Assembly: GCA_963707975.1 (NCBI GenBank)
Contig: OY970177.1
Span: forward strand, 992,001-1,056,000
DNA from: CAVVXX01 sp963707975
GTDB lineage: Bacteria > Pseudomonadota > Alphaproteobacteria > Micropepsales > Micropepsaceae
Reading direction: 5' to 3'
Length of the DNA: 64,000 nucleotides
Part shown: piece after piece, positions 26,227 to 34,470 of the stretch
How the letters are laid out: each line of letters starts with the position of its first letter
Position numbering within the stretch: the first letter of the stretch is position 1
The notes under the pieces: generated by a model
Told to the model about the DNA's origin: nothing
The model's input: only the letters and a program-made list of their open reading frames with translations
Database searches by the model: none
Made by a program: the position numbers and the translations under genes

Positions 26227-27153
26227 ATGACCCAAACGACCCCTTTCTGGATGATTGCAGCGGTAGTCGGTCTCGCGGCTGGCACACCGACAGCCGCGTT
26301 GGCGTGCGCCTGTGGTTGTTCTGTGTTCGATGTCGGCACCAGTTCACTTATTCCCTCCGGCCCCGGCGGGACTGCGTTTCTGGAATACGACTACGCTGAT
26401 CAAGGGAAGAACTGGAGTGGGACATCCGGGGCGTCGGCAGCAAACAACAGTGACAAGGACATTCGTACGAATTTCTTCGTGGCTGGTGGGCAGTATATGT
26501 TCGATGAGGATTGGGGCGTCATGGCCGAAGTTCCATATACGAATCGGCATTTCGTCACTGTCAATGGCGGGCCGCCAGACGCCTTCAATCATTCGGCGTT
26601 AGGCGATGTCCGCCTGATGGGCGTCTATTCGGGGTTCGAGCCCGACATGTCCTTGGGGGTGATCTTCGGTCTGAAACTGCCGACCGGCGATCACACTTTT
26701 GCGCATTTTGATCGTGACACGGAAATCGGCTCCGGCAGCACCGACGTGCTGCTAGGTGCGTACAAGACGGGGGCTCTCACGACGGATCGATCCTTCAGTT
26801 GGTTCAGTCAGGCCGTATGGCAGCATGAAATGGCCACGCAGGGTGGCTACACCCCGGGCAGCGAACTGAACGCAGCGCTTGGTGCATCATATGAAGGTTG
26901 GGCGTTCGGACCCAACGTGCGGATTTCGCCAATTGTGCAGCTCATCTACTCCCACCGTGGCCACGACAGTGGTCCCGCCGCCAATCCGCTGAACTCAGGA
27001 TACGACCGGGCGCTGATTTCGCCGGGCATGGAGCTGAGCGTCAATCAATGGAAGGCGTACGCGGATGTCGAATTTCCCGTCTACGAGGACATGACCGGGA
27101 ATCAGCTGGTCGCACCGGCGGCGCTAAAGGTGATCGGCAGCTACAGTTTTTAA
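26227..27153 (+). CDS. Outer-membrane beta-barrel-like secreted protein with a CACGCS motif
   Basis: A 308-residue protein. A signal peptide (about 1-24) ends just before the cysteine cluster ACACGCSVFDVG. The rest alternates short amphipathic strands and turns (FLEYDYADQGKNWSG, MAEVPYTNRHFVTV, MGVYSGFEPDMSLGVIFGLK) and ends with an aromatic residue (GSYSF), typical of outer-membrane barrels. The CxCxC cluster may bind metal (inference). A periplasmic thioredoxin-like gene follows 62 bases downstream. I start at ATG 26227 because the 12 bases before it add no supported residues. Confidence 0.65.
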   Translation: MTQTTPFWMIAAVVGLAAGTPTAALACACGCSVFDVGTSSLIPSGPGGTAFLEYDYADQGKNWSGTSGASAANNSDKDIRTNFFVAGGQYMFDEDWGVMAEVPYTNRHFVTVNGGPPDAFNHSALGDVRLMGVYSGFEPDMSLGVIFGLKLPTGDHTFAHFDRDTEIGSGSTDVLLGAYKTGALTTDRSFSWFSQAVWQHEMATQGGYTPGSELNAALGASYEGWAFGPNVRISPIVQLIYSHRGHDSGPAANPLNSGYDRALISPGMELSVNQWKAYADVEFPVYEDMTGNQLVAPAALKVIGSYSF

Positions 27154-27215
27154 TCGGATAGTGCGAATAGATGACCTTCTTGAATAGCAGCGCATTGGAT
27201 TTCCGGAAAATCTAG

Positions 27216-27740
27216 ATGCGATTGTCTGTTGTGATGCTCGTGGTAACACTCAGCGCGATTGCTGTTCCGTCCGTCGCCGCCTTGTCGCCGCCACAAGTTG
27301 GCATCAAGGAAATTGACGAGCTTCCCACGCCGCTGCCGTTTCCCTTTGATAGACAGGCCGACGCCAACGCCAACCTCGATGCTGCGTTTGTCCGCGCTCA
27401 ACATAGCGGCAAACGTGTTCTCATCCACCTTGGTGGTAATTGGTGTGTCGACTGCCGAATTTTAGTTGCGGTTATGCAACTTCCAGAAGTGACAGCGTTC
27501 GTTGAACGACATTATGAAGTCGTGTTCGTCGATGTTGGCCATTTCGACCGCAATCTCGACATTCCAAGACGCTTTGGCCTTGAACACATTGACGCCGCTC
27601 CCACGATTATTATCGTCGATCCCGACGGTACGTCGGTGAATGTTGGTGATGCGTCCGAGATGTCGGACGCGCGCCACATGACGCCGCAGGGAATTGCAGA
27701 TTGGCTCGCGCGCTGGGCGGCGCCGGTAGAGGATCACTAA
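27216..27740 (+). CDS. Periplasmic thioredoxin-fold protein with CVDC
   Basis: A 174-residue protein with a signal peptide (about 1-22), then a thioredoxin-like domain with the active-site motif GNWCVDC, a following VEVVF-like strand (RHYEVVFVDVGHFD) and the cis-proline region AAPTIIIVDPDG. It probably reduces or isomerises disulphides, possibly of the cysteine-cluster barrel protein encoded just upstream (inference from position). Start ATG at 27216. Confidence 0.8.
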   Translation: MRLSVVMLVVTLSAIAVPSVAALSPPQVGIKEIDELPTPLPFPFDRQADANANLDAAFVRAQHSGKRVLIHLGGNWCVDCRILVAVMQLPEVTAFVERHYEVVFVDVGHFDRNLDIPRRFGLEHIDAAPTIIIVDPDGTSVNVGDASEMSDARHMTPQGIADWLARWAAPVEDH

Positions 27741-27763
27741 GTCAGCTTGGGGCGACCGACGGA

Positions 27764-27793
27764 AATGTCCGCTTATGGCGATAAGCAGACATT
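27764..27793. repeat. Type B REP palindrome
   Basis: Arms AATGTCCGCTTAT and ATAAGCAGACATT around GGCG. It is followed five bases later by a copy of the second repeat family. Confidence 0.87.
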
Positions 27794-27798
27794 CCCAT

Positions 27799-27836
27799 TA
27801 CCCTATCACCAATCTCCCAAAGGCGGGCAGTGACGC
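27799..27836. repeat. Second interspersed repeat family, copy 3
   Basis: Contains CCCTATCACCAATCTCCC and GGCGGGCAGTGACGC, directly after a type B REP. Confidence 0.8.
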
Positions 27837-27839
27837 ACT

Positions 27840-28073
27840 TTAGGGCGCGGGTGAGTTTGAGGCTTGGATGCCTTCCCGTTTAATTTCCAATGCCCGTGCT
27901 GCATCTTCTGAGCGCACCTGCACTCTCGCCCCGGTGCTTGTCGCGAAAACGTTAAAGCTGTTAGCGATGTCGTCTACGACGACGGCATAAATATTTTCAA
28001 CCTCTAATCGACCCCGCAATATGTGCGCTTCCCAAGAGGTAAGATAGGCAGCAATAGTGACGAGGTCACTCAT
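27840..28073 (-). CDS. DUF2007-like putative signal-transducing protein
   Basis: A 77-residue protein. VTIAAYLTSWEAHILRGRLE and ENIYAVVVDD, then VQVRSEDAARALEI, match the small DUF2007/GlnB-like family of unknown function. It ends three bases from the end of a repeat copy. Confidence 0.7.
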   Translation of the reverse strand: MSDLVTIAAYLTSWEAHILRGRLEVENIYAVVVDDIANSFNVFATSTGARVQVRSEDAARALEIKREGIQASNSPAP

Positions 28074-28143
28074 TTCGGTACTGGCCTGTTTTGCCCCTCA
28101 GTGGCCGGGTTTTAAAATGAGAGTGGCCTAATTCTCAAAACGA

Positions 28144-28234
28144 TCACCACAGCTTTGGAAAGAAGCTCAAGATCGCGAACGCCACGCCGTAACCCAGAAC
28201 AGGGAACGCACAAGCTAGAATCCAGTAGCCTGAC
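28144..28234 (-). pseudogene. 3' end of a membrane-protein gene cut by IS110 copy 2
   Basis: A minus-strand frame gives about 30 hydrophobic residues (RSGYWILACAFPVLGYGVAF, AILSFFPKLW) and a stop. Upstream it runs into the IS110 left end. It is the last helix of a membrane protein whose 5' part is not found on the other side of the IS/IS3 block. Confidence 0.45.
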
Positions 28235-28315
28235 CTGATGAGGTGGACGGCCCCCGCTCCCGGCATCTCAGTACCATAGTGTGGCTGTTGCAAGGCCACT
28301 TGAGGAGAGCCGTCC

Positions 28316-29338
28316 ATGAGCGAAGTTAGCACGGTTGGGTTGGATATCGCGAAGCATGTCTTCCAGGTTCACGGTGTCGATGGGTGTGGCGAGGTTGTAA
28401 CCCGCAAGAAACTGCGCCGAGCGGAGGTTCTTTCCTTTTTCGAGCGGCTTCCGCCATGTCTTGTCGGCATTGAGGCCTGTGCGACGGCGCACCATTGGGC
28501 CCGAGCGATTAGATCTTATGGCCATGAGGTGCGGTTGATGCCGCCGGCCTATGTCAAGCCCTATGTGAAACGGGGTAAGAACGATGCCGCGGATGCGGCG
28601 GCCATCTGTGAGGCCGTGACACGACCCAGCATGCGGTTTGTACCGGCGAAGAGCAAAGAGCAGCAGGGCGTTCTGATGCTCCATCGGGCACGCGAGCTTC
28701 TCATTCGCCAGCGCACGATGTTGATCAACGCCTTGAGAGGACACCTTGCCGAGTTCGGTATCATAACCCGTCAAGGACGTGTCGGCGTATCGGCATTGAT
28801 CACCCTGGTTGAAGATGACGAGCAAGAGCTAATCCCCGGGCTTGCCCGCGATGCCCTGCTGGCGATGGTTGACCAATTGCGCGACGCGGACAAACGGATC
28901 GGCGCCATCGAACGCCAAATCCATGCCTGGCATCGCGCCAATGAGCAAAGCCGGCGCCTGGAGACGATTCCCGGGATCGGGCCCATTACCGCCAGTGCCC
29001 TTGTGGCAACGATCACCGATCCCAGCCTCTTCACGTCGGGACGACAGATGGCGGCTTGGATCGGCCTGGTGCCGAGACAGAACTCGAGCGGTGGCAAAGA
29101 GAGGCTTGGACGGATAAGCAAGAAGGGCGATCCCTATCTCCGCCGCCTGCTCGTGATTGGCGCGCATTCGGTGCTGCGCTTTGCACACAAAGGCAAAGCT
29201 TCAACCACACGGTGGGCGAGCGAGCTGCTCGCCCGCAAGCCCTACAAGCTGGCAGCAGTCGCGCTTGCCAACAAAATGGCGCGGATCGTCTGGGCGCTGC
29301 TGACCAGAAATGAGGAGTTCAGGCCGCAGCCGGCTTGA
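28316..29338 (+). CDS. IS110-family transposase (DEDD recombinase)
   Basis: 340 residues, intact. N-terminal DEDD nuclease-like motifs are GLDIAK, GIEAC and KNDAADA. The C-terminal Transposase_20 part has IPGIGPITASALVA and AAWIGLVPRQNSSGGKERLG. The ribosome site GAGGAGAG precedes ATG. It is homologous to but clearly diverged from copy 1 at 992-2026. Confidence 0.93.
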   Translation: MSEVSTVGLDIAKHVFQVHGVDGCGEVVTRKKLRRAEVLSFFERLPPCLVGIEACATAHHWARAIRSYGHEVRLMPPAYVKPYVKRGKNDAADAAAICEAVTRPSMRFVPAKSKEQQGVLMLHRARELLIRQRTMLINALRGHLAEFGIITRQGRVGVSALITLVEDDEQELIPGLARDALLAMVDQLRDADKRIGAIERQIHAWHRANEQSRRLETIPGIGPITASALVATITDPSLFTSGRQMAAWIGLVPRQNSSGGKERLGRISKKGDPYLRRLLVIGAHSVLRFAHKGKASTTRWASELLARKPYKLAAVALANKMARIVWALLTRNEEFRPQPA

Positions 29339-29589
29339 TGAGTCGTTGCTGCCAGACTGAGAGACAAAGAGATTGGTGAGGTGCTGAAGGCGTGATGACG
29401 AAACGGTCGCTACCGGGGATCGGAACAACCCGCAATTACCAGTCTGCGCTTTACCAGCGCGATGACCTGAATGGGATCTGGTCCCGCGGACTTCATCAGG
29501 GCCAGCGGTCATGTGCGACCGCAACAACAGGCCGGACACATGACCGCACCGACCAACTCCGTCTTCACTACCAAAAAACACCTTGCCAG
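29339..29589 (+). ncRNA. Candidate bridge RNA region of IS110 copy 2
   Basis: Shares hairpin and flanking blocks with 2027-2268. The hairpin stem is GCGGTC/GACCGC (29505-29510, 29517-29522), a covarying version of copy 1. The segment GTCATGT (29508-29514) is complementary to ACATGAC, which spans this element's junction (left flank AC, right flank ATGAC). Boundaries are unresolved. Confidence 0.5.
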
Positions 29590-29667
29590 GCGGGGGCCGT
29601 CCACACATGACTGGCTCTTTTTGTACCAAGCGGATTGAGAGAAACTGTCTTAGAAAGGAGCTTGGTC

Positions 29668-29946
29668 ATGGCGAGAAAGAGGTTCAGCGCGGAGCAGATT
29701 GTGACGCTGCTTCGCCAGATTGAAGTGGGGATGGCGCAGGGAAAGGCGGCACCGATTGCGTGCCGGGAAGCGGGTATATCGCAACAAAGTTATTACCGCT
29801 GGCGCAAGGAGTACGGTGGGCTCGATTTGGATCAGGCGAAACGGATGAAAGAGCTGGAGAAGGAGAATGTCCGGCTTAAGCGCCTGGTTGCAGAGCTCTC
29901 ACTCGAAAAACAGGTGTTGAAGGACATCTCCTCGGGAAACTTGTAA
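29668..29946 (+). CDS. IS3-family OrfA
   Basis: A 92-residue DNA-binding protein: a helix-turn-helix (FSAEQIVTLLRQIEVGMAQG, REAGISQQSYYRWRKEYGG) followed by a leucine-zipper coiled coil (MKELEKENVRLKRLVAELS). AAAGGAG lies before ATG 29668. It resembles the IS407 subgroup. Near its end GGGAAAC (29934-29940) is set in frame as G-GGA-AAC, a classical -1 slippery heptamer. Confidence 0.88.
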   Translation: MARKRFSAEQIVTLLRQIEVGMAQGKAAPIACREAGISQQSYYRWRKEYGGLDLDQAKRMKELEKENVRLKRLVAELSLEKQVLKDISSGNL

Positions 29947-30806
29947 GCCCCGAACGGCGCCGGCAGGCGGTTGCGAGGGTTCGCGACAAGTACGGTCTCT
30001 CGGAACGCCAAGCCTGTCGGATCGTCGGCCAACCACGTGGGACACAGCGCTACACCACGATTATCCGTGCCGATGAAGATGCGTTGACACAGGCCGTTAT
30101 TGCCTTGGCGTCTCAGTATGGGCGCTATGGTTATAGGCGGATCCAATCCCTGCTTGAGAAAGCGGGATGGGATGTAGGCTGTGACCGAGTCCAACGCATT
30201 TGGCGCCGTGAGGGGCTGAAGGTACCTAAAAAACAGAAGCCTAGAGGCCGTCTCTGGCTTAATGATGGGTCATGCGTCCGTCTAAGGCCGGAACGGCGCA
30301 ATCACGTCTGGTCCTACGACTTCGTCGAAGCCCGGACGCATGATGGCCGCAAGCTGCGGCTGCTGACGCTGATCGACGAGTTCACGCGCGAGTGTTTGGC
30401 CCTCAAGGTAGCGCGGCGGATCAACAGCTTCGGCGTCATCGAGGTGCTGGCCGATGCGATGATCGTGCGTGGCGTGCCTCAGCACATCCGCTCAGACAAC
30501 GGTCCTGAGATGACCGCCAAGGTCGTGCGCAACTGGCTGGCGCAGGTAGGGGCCAAAACCCTGTACATCGAGCCGGGAAGTCCCTGGGAGAATGGCTACA
30601 ACGAATCCTTTAACGGAAAGCTGCGCGACGAGCTGCTGAACGGTGAGATCTTCTACAGCCTCAAGGAAGCCCAGGTCATCATCGAGCAGTGGCGAAAGCA
30701 CTACAACACCATCAGACCGCACTCATCGCTTGGCTATCGACCACCAGCGCCAATGGTGTTCAGCCCGTTCCCGCCACCGCTAGATCAGGACACTCCAATG
30801 CAGTAA
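29940..30806 (+). CDS. IS3-family OrfB (DDE transposase), made by -1 frameshift
   Basis: About 288 residues in the -1 frame relative to OrfA, joined at GGGAAAC to give OrfAB (29668-30806). N-terminal LVSPERRRQAVARVRDKYGLS and YGRYGYRRIQSLLEKAGW lead into the integrase core. The catalytic set is visible in WSYDFVEARTHDG, HIRSDNGPEM and WENGYNESFNGKLRDELL. The ending RPHSSLGYRPPAP is typical. The frame is intact. Confidence 0.88.
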   Translation, partial: LVSPERRRQAVARVRDKYGLSERQACRIVGQPRGTQRYTTIIRADEDALTQAVIALASQYGRYGYRRIQSLLEKAGWDVGCDRVQRIWRREGLKVPKKQKPRGRLWLNDGSCVRLRPERRNHVWSYDFVEARTHDGRKLRLLTLIDEFTRECLALKVARRINSFGVIEVLADAMIVRGVPQHIRSDNGPEMTAKVVRNWLAQVGAKTLYIEPGSPWENGYNESFNGKLRDELLNGEIFYSLKEAQVIIEQWRKHYNTIRPHSSLGYRPPAPMVFSPFPPPLDQDTPMQ

Positions 30807-30839
30807 TCTCTCTATGCCGCTGGTACAAAAAATCCATCA

Positions 30840-31268
30840 GGCCACCGCTAGCGCATAACTTCATTCTCTCTTGTCCGCTAACTCCGAACCCTGTGCTGAT
30901 CGCGGTCATCCCGGTCAGAAAGCAGAGGCCTGAGTTAGCGATTCGTGCGCTCCACTACAGTCGCCCTCAGATTCACCCGTGGCACAACGGATGGATGGCA
31001 TTCCAATAAGAAACCGATAGGGCCTGATGGGTGGATATTTGCTGCGAGCGCTTGTTGAGATCGATGACCGATCTGATGCGCAATATGCGAAACATCATGG
31101 CCATTCCTTTCCGGCGGCGACGACGATTGCAATTGTTGCACTAGGGGAGTCGGCGCGATGCCCGATAATTGAATATTATCGGACTTATGTCCGATTAGTT
31201 TACCCGGGGGGCCATTCGCCTCACCAAGCCATTTTCTCTATAAGCTCGGTTCAGAATTGTCGGCATGG
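30840..31268. other. Intergenic region with palindromic recombination-site-like sequence
   Basis: No gene is supported. It contains the palindrome at 31159-31197. Confidence 0.5.
31159..31197. other. Possible recombinase core site (relative of 40858-40884)
   Basis: TGCCCGATAA, a 7-base spacer (TTGAATA) and TTATCGGACT, followed at once by TATGTCCGATTA. The arms match those at 40858-40884 with one mismatch each and the spacer length is the same. It may be a second or relic site of the recombinase at 39935. Confidence 0.4.
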
Positions 31269-31514
31269 TCAGCCAGGCCGAAGCAATTTACGAAATTCTC
31301 TGTCGCGTTTGAGATGCCATTCACGGCTCATAGCCATACTCCCTGAATTGTATCGTTCGGCATAAATCATAACCCACTTTCCTCCCCGGGTCGATTTAGC
31401 GCCAATGCCAGCATTATGTTGTTTAAGCCGTCGATCTAGATCGGTGGTCCAACCAACGTAAGTTCGCCAATGGCCACTTACTTCGCTTCCAAGGATGTAA
31501 ACATATCCGTCCAT
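31269..31514 (-). CDS. GIY-YIG nuclease-domain protein
   Basis: An 81-residue single-domain GIY-YIG protein (YhbQ-like). The YVYILGSE...TYVGWTTDLDRRLKQHN core shows the two strand motifs and the catalytic arginine. VMIYAERYNSGSMAMSREWHL supplies the catalytic glutamate region. Its ATG overlaps the last base of the SRAP stop (TAATG), so it is translated with SRAP. It probably cleaves or binds DNA intermediates alongside SRAP. Confidence 0.87.
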   Translation of the reverse strand: MDGYVYILGSEVSGHWRTYVGWTTDLDRRLKQHNAGIGAKSTRGGKWVMIYAERYNSGSMAMSREWHLKRDREFRKLLRPG

Positions 31515-32188
31515 TATGCCGCGACCGGCTGCACCAATTCCGGTCCGTGATTCTTCACGTTCCCCACCTTCGGGTCGACTCGCCAGCTAGTCATAGGCCT
31601 GGAAGGAAATGGCCTACACAGCGCTTTAAGCTTTTCGACCGATGCTTCCTTCTCACCCAACCAAACCGGCCACGCTTCGGGTGCCAGCATCACCGGCATA
31701 CGGTGGTGAATCTTCGCCATGAACTCGTTAGGGGTCGTCGTTAGGATAGTGAACGTCTCCGTTTTTTCGCTCTCTTTCGGACCCCAGGATTCCCAGAGGC
31801 CCGCAAAAGCAAAGGGTGCCTGATCCTTCAGCGTGATGAAGCGCGGGGTCTCACGCGTTGGCCACTCGAAGAAGCCGTTGGCCACCACCAGGCAGCGCCG
31901 CGATTTGAAGGCCGAGCGGAACGCGGGCTTTGTGTCCGCTGTTTCAGACTGGCAATTTATCATCTTGGAGCCGATCTTGAGGTCTTTCGCCCAGAATGGA
32001 ACCAAGCCCCATCGCAAGGTCGCAAGCTCGCGCTTGCCCTCTTTATTCAGGCGCACGACCCAGGAGTGTTGCGTTGGCGCGATGTTGTAGCGGGGTTCGT
32101 AGTTGGACTCCGGCATTAGCCCGAACGCGAGCCGGTAAAGCTCGCTTATATCGTGCTTGGTGTAGTAGTCCGCGAAGCGCCCGCACAT
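31514..32188 (-). CDS. SRAP (HMCES/YedK-type) abasic-site-binding protein
   Basis: A 224-residue SOS-response-associated peptidase. The start at 32188 is fixed by the obligatory MCGRF: C2 becomes the N-terminal catalytic residue that links covalently to abasic sites in single-stranded DNA. Other family residues are N78 (INCQSET), E108 (NGFFEWP) and H161/H162 (KIHHRMPVML). Upstream in-frame codons to 32320 are not part of the protein. It diverges from the Y-family polymerase gene across a LexA box and is coupled to GIY-YIG. Confidence 0.94.
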   Translation of the reverse strand: MCGRFADYYTKHDISELYRLAFGLMPESNYEPRYNIAPTQHSWVVRLNKEGKRELATLRWGLVPFWAKDLKIGSKMINCQSETADTKPAFRSAFKSRRCLVVANGFFEWPTRETPRFITLKDQAPFAFAGLWESWGPKESEKTETFTILTTTPNEFMAKIHHRMPVMLAPEAWPVWLGEKEASVEKLKALCRPFPSRPMTSWRVDPKVGNVKNHGPELVQPVAA

Positions 32189-32260
32189 GCTCTCGCTATA
32201 TAGCGACAGACCACCCCTACGGGTAGTTCGTCTCTGTTTGCCTGGCTCCTTGACTCTACC

Positions 32261-32275
32261 GTTCCCTCTTTGTTC
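32261..32275. promoter_or_regulatory. LexA (SOS) box
   Basis: GTTCCCTCTTTGTTC is a perfect GTTC-N7-GTTC, the alphaproteobacterial LexA operator. It lies 29 bases before the polymerase ATG and 72 bases before the SRAP start, in the only shared promoter region, so it can control both directions. Confidence 0.8.
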
Positions 32276-32303
32276 TCCTGGCTTTTTCCAAAGATCAAGG
32301 ACC

Positions 32304-33557
32304 ATGCGGAAGCCGGACACAATCGAAAAACTCTATCTCGACTTCGACGGCTTCTTTGCCTCGGTGATGCAACAGGCCATGCCGGAATTGCGCGGACGAC
32401 CCGTAGGAGTAATTCCGTTCGAGACATCAGCGGCCAACTCGACGTTGGTTATCGCCTGCTCCAAAGAAGCTAAAGCGTTGGGCTGCAAAAACGTCATGCG
32501 CGTGCCTGATGCGCGCGAGATGTGCCGCGAGCTGGTGCTTGTGATGCAGCGGCCTGACTTGTTCCGCCGCGCCCACAATGCGCTGTTGAACGAAATTGGC
32601 TGCGAGATTCCCATTGAGACAGTGAAATCCATTGACGAGCTGGCCTGCGCGCTCGACCCAGCAACAATCGCAAAGCCGGAAGCATTGGCATCACGCATCA
32701 AACGCCGCATCGCGCGCAATATCGGTGATCACATCACCTGTTCCATTGGCTTTGCTGCCAACAGACTGTTGGCGAAAGTCGCTTGCAAAATTGACAAGCC
32801 CAATGGCGTGACAATCTGGCGACCCGAGCAAATGCCGGAGCCGCGACTTGCGCTGCCCCTAAGTACAATTCCCGGCATCGGGCCCCGAATGGAGCTGCGA
32901 CTACAGAGCGCGGGCATTTGCACGATGGAGGATTTATGGCGCTCACAACCGAAACAATTGCGCGCGATCTGGGGAAACGTGAACGGCGAACGCATGTGGT
33001 ATGCGGTGCACGGCTACGCCATACACGCCATGCCTACATCGCGCGGCATGTTCGGTCATGCCCGTGTGCTTCCCCCCTCGTGGCGCACAATTGACTATGC
33101 ACGATCTTGCTCTCGTTTGCTTCTCACCAAGGCCGCACGGCGGATGCGGCGCGACGGCTATTATGCGAATGGGCTATGGCTGTGGTTGGACATCCGCAAT
33201 AGCGCCTGGTTCGGCCATCAAGAATTGCACTCGGTAAAGGACGATCAGGCCTGCCTTAAGGCTCTCGAACGCCTCTGGAACAAGGCCTGCCGCGAAATCA
33301 AGCGCAGGGCAGAAATCGTCCGTGTGGGCGTGACGCTTCTGGATTTAACGCCAGCCAGTGAACGTCAGCTCGACATATTCCTGAATGACAGCCGTGAGCG
33401 CCATCGTGCCGAAATCCTCACCGACACAATTGACCGGCTAAACCAGAAATTCGGAAAACGTGTCGTGACTTTCGGGCCATGGACGCCCCCACCGGGCGGA
33501 TACGCCGGCGGCAAGATCGCATACAACCGCATCCCATCGGCGGAGGATTTCTGGTGA
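32304..33557 (+). CDS. Y-family DNA polymerase (DinB/UmuC superfamily)
   Basis: A 417-residue translesion polymerase. Catalytic acids are D13 (LDFDGFF) and D111-E112 (SIDELAC). The finger and palm continue (SIGFAANRLLAKVACKIDKP), a helix-hairpin-helix follows (STIPGIGPRMELRLQSAGI), and then a little-finger domain. ATG 32304 is chosen as the first start beyond the LexA box. It overlaps the next gene by GTGA. SOS induction is inferred from the box. Confidence 0.93.
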   Translation: MRKPDTIEKLYLDFDGFFASVMQQAMPELRGRPVGVIPFETSAANSTLVIACSKEAKALGCKNVMRVPDAREMCRELVLVMQRPDLFRRAHNALLNEIGCEIPIETVKSIDELACALDPATIAKPEALASRIKRRIARNIGDHITCSIGFAANRLLAKVACKIDKPNGVTIWRPEQMPEPRLALPLSTIPGIGPRMELRLQSAGICTMEDLWRSQPKQLRAIWGNVNGERMWYAVHGYAIHAMPTSRGMFGHARVLPPSWRTIDYARSCSRLLLTKAARRMRRDGYYANGLWLWLDIRNSAWFGHQELHSVKDDQACLKALERLWNKACREIKRRAEIVRVGVTLLDLTPASERQLDIFLNDSRERHRAEILTDTIDRLNQKFGKRVVTFGPWTPPPGGYAGGKIAYNRIPSAEDFW

Positions 33558-33808
33558 CGTGGCGAGATGACACTAGGCTTAGGGATGTGGAGGGGACAGC
33601 GATTATTGAAGCCACCTGCATCCGCTGCTTGCATACCTGGCTGCAGAGCCCGCTCCAGCTCCTGCTGAAAGTGGACCACCGGGATGTGACGCTCGAAGAA
33701 GTGGCAAACGACCTCGCTTGTCCACGCCGCGATTGCCGCCATGTCGGCGTCAGGCTCACATTGATCAAGAAGGAGGACACCAGCGGATTTGTTGGCGGGA
33801 TGCCGTGA
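33554..33808 (+). CDS. Small putative zinc-binding protein
   Basis: An 84-residue protein with four cysteines arranged as C22-x2-C25 and C56-x4-C61 (TCIRCLHTW, ACPRRDCRHVG), suggesting one zinc ribbon. The start GTG overlaps the polymerase stop (GTGA), so the two are coupled. It may be an accessory factor of the polymerase (inference from coupling only). Confidence 0.7.
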   Translation: MTWRDDTRLRDVEGTAIIEATCIRCLHTWLQSPLQLLLKVDHRDVTLEEVANDLACPRRDCRHVGVRLTLIKKEDTSGFVGGMP

Positions 33809-33828
33809 GCGATGTTTCAAAGGACGCC

Positions 33829-33858
33829 AATGTCCGCTTATGACCCAAAGCGGACATT
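33829..33858. repeat. Type A REP palindrome
   Basis: Arms AATGTCCGCTT and AAAGCGGACATT around ATGACCC; canonical. Confidence 0.88.
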
Positions 33859-33954
33859 TGAGACGAGCGGAGTGACGCAAGTCGTCCTTGATCCTACAAG
33901 ACGTCTATCTCAGAAGTTCTCGTTATCCGCTTAGTTCAAGAGTGACGAAGATGT

Positions 33955-34470
33955 TCAGTGGTTTCTGTTACGAGACGACTCATCCAACATGAAGACGAGG
34001 CGCATGAAGAAGATAGCTACTACTAGCACGAAGATGAAAACGCCAACGGCATAACTCGCAGCCGCAGGCGTATAGCCAAGAAAACCTCCGCTGAGTGCAA
34101 TCGCGCCTACAGCGAACATCACCATAACGGCGTAATATTGCCACCGACTTATTCCAAGCCCTTTTGGGCCCTTGAAACTTTTCAATTTCAAACTTACCGC
34201 AATAACCCAATACAGAGTGTATGCCCCCTCGATAAGGCAGCCCAAACGCCACACGTCATTCTCCGGCAATCCAAATAGGATGGCAAAGAACGGCAGTGTC
34301 GCCAGAACAATCACCGAGAGTGCGGCGGCAATGAGCCAACGAACACGAAACGAGGCGACCTCGTCGGAGACTTTTGCCGCCCCACGGTCAATTAGTGCGA
34401 CGACGCCGGTGAATCCGGCCAAGGTGACTACGATCTGAATAAACAGGAACAGCAAATCGGATGGCTTCAT
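33955..34470 (-). CDS. Hypothetical four-helix membrane protein
   Basis: 171 residues from ATG 34470. Hydrophobic segments at about 7-29, 45-66, 79-97 (with 113-135) and 141-163 suggest four or five helices. It opens MKPSDLLFLFIQIVVTLAGF and ends with a charged SSRNRNH tail. No family recognised. Confidence 0.6.
   Translation of the reverse strand: MKPSDLLFLFIQIVVTLAGFTGVVALIDRGAAKVSDEVASFRVRWLIAAALSVIVLATLPFFAILFGLPENDVWRLGCLIEGAYTLYWVIAVSLKLKSFKGPKGLGISRWQYYAVMVMFAVGAIALSGGFLGYTPAAASYAVGVFIFVLVVAIFFMRLVFMLDESSRNRNH

Larger units (their letters stand above)
28235..29606 (+). mobile_element. IS110-family (IS1111-like) insertion sequence, copy 2
   Basis: About 1372 bp. Subterminal inverted repeats of 15 bp (GTGGACGGCCCCCGC at 28243-28257, complement at 29590-29604). 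Left end CTGATG and right end CACAC match copy 1. The right flank ATGAC is followed at once by the left end of an IS3 element. Confidence 0.85.
29612..30839 (+). mobile_element. IS3-family insertion sequence
   Basis: About 1228 bp with orfA and orfB in overlapping frames. Imperfect ends: TGGCTCTTTTTGTACCA on the left and TGGTACAAAAAATCCATCA on the right. A perfect inner inverted core TTTTTGTACCA marks the termini. No clear target duplication is visible. It begins directly after the right flank of IS110 copy 2. Confidence 0.8.

Noticed and set aside
32230..32245. GTTCGTCTCTGTTTG as a second LexA box
   Set aside because: The second half-site is not GTTC; only 32261-32275 is perfect.
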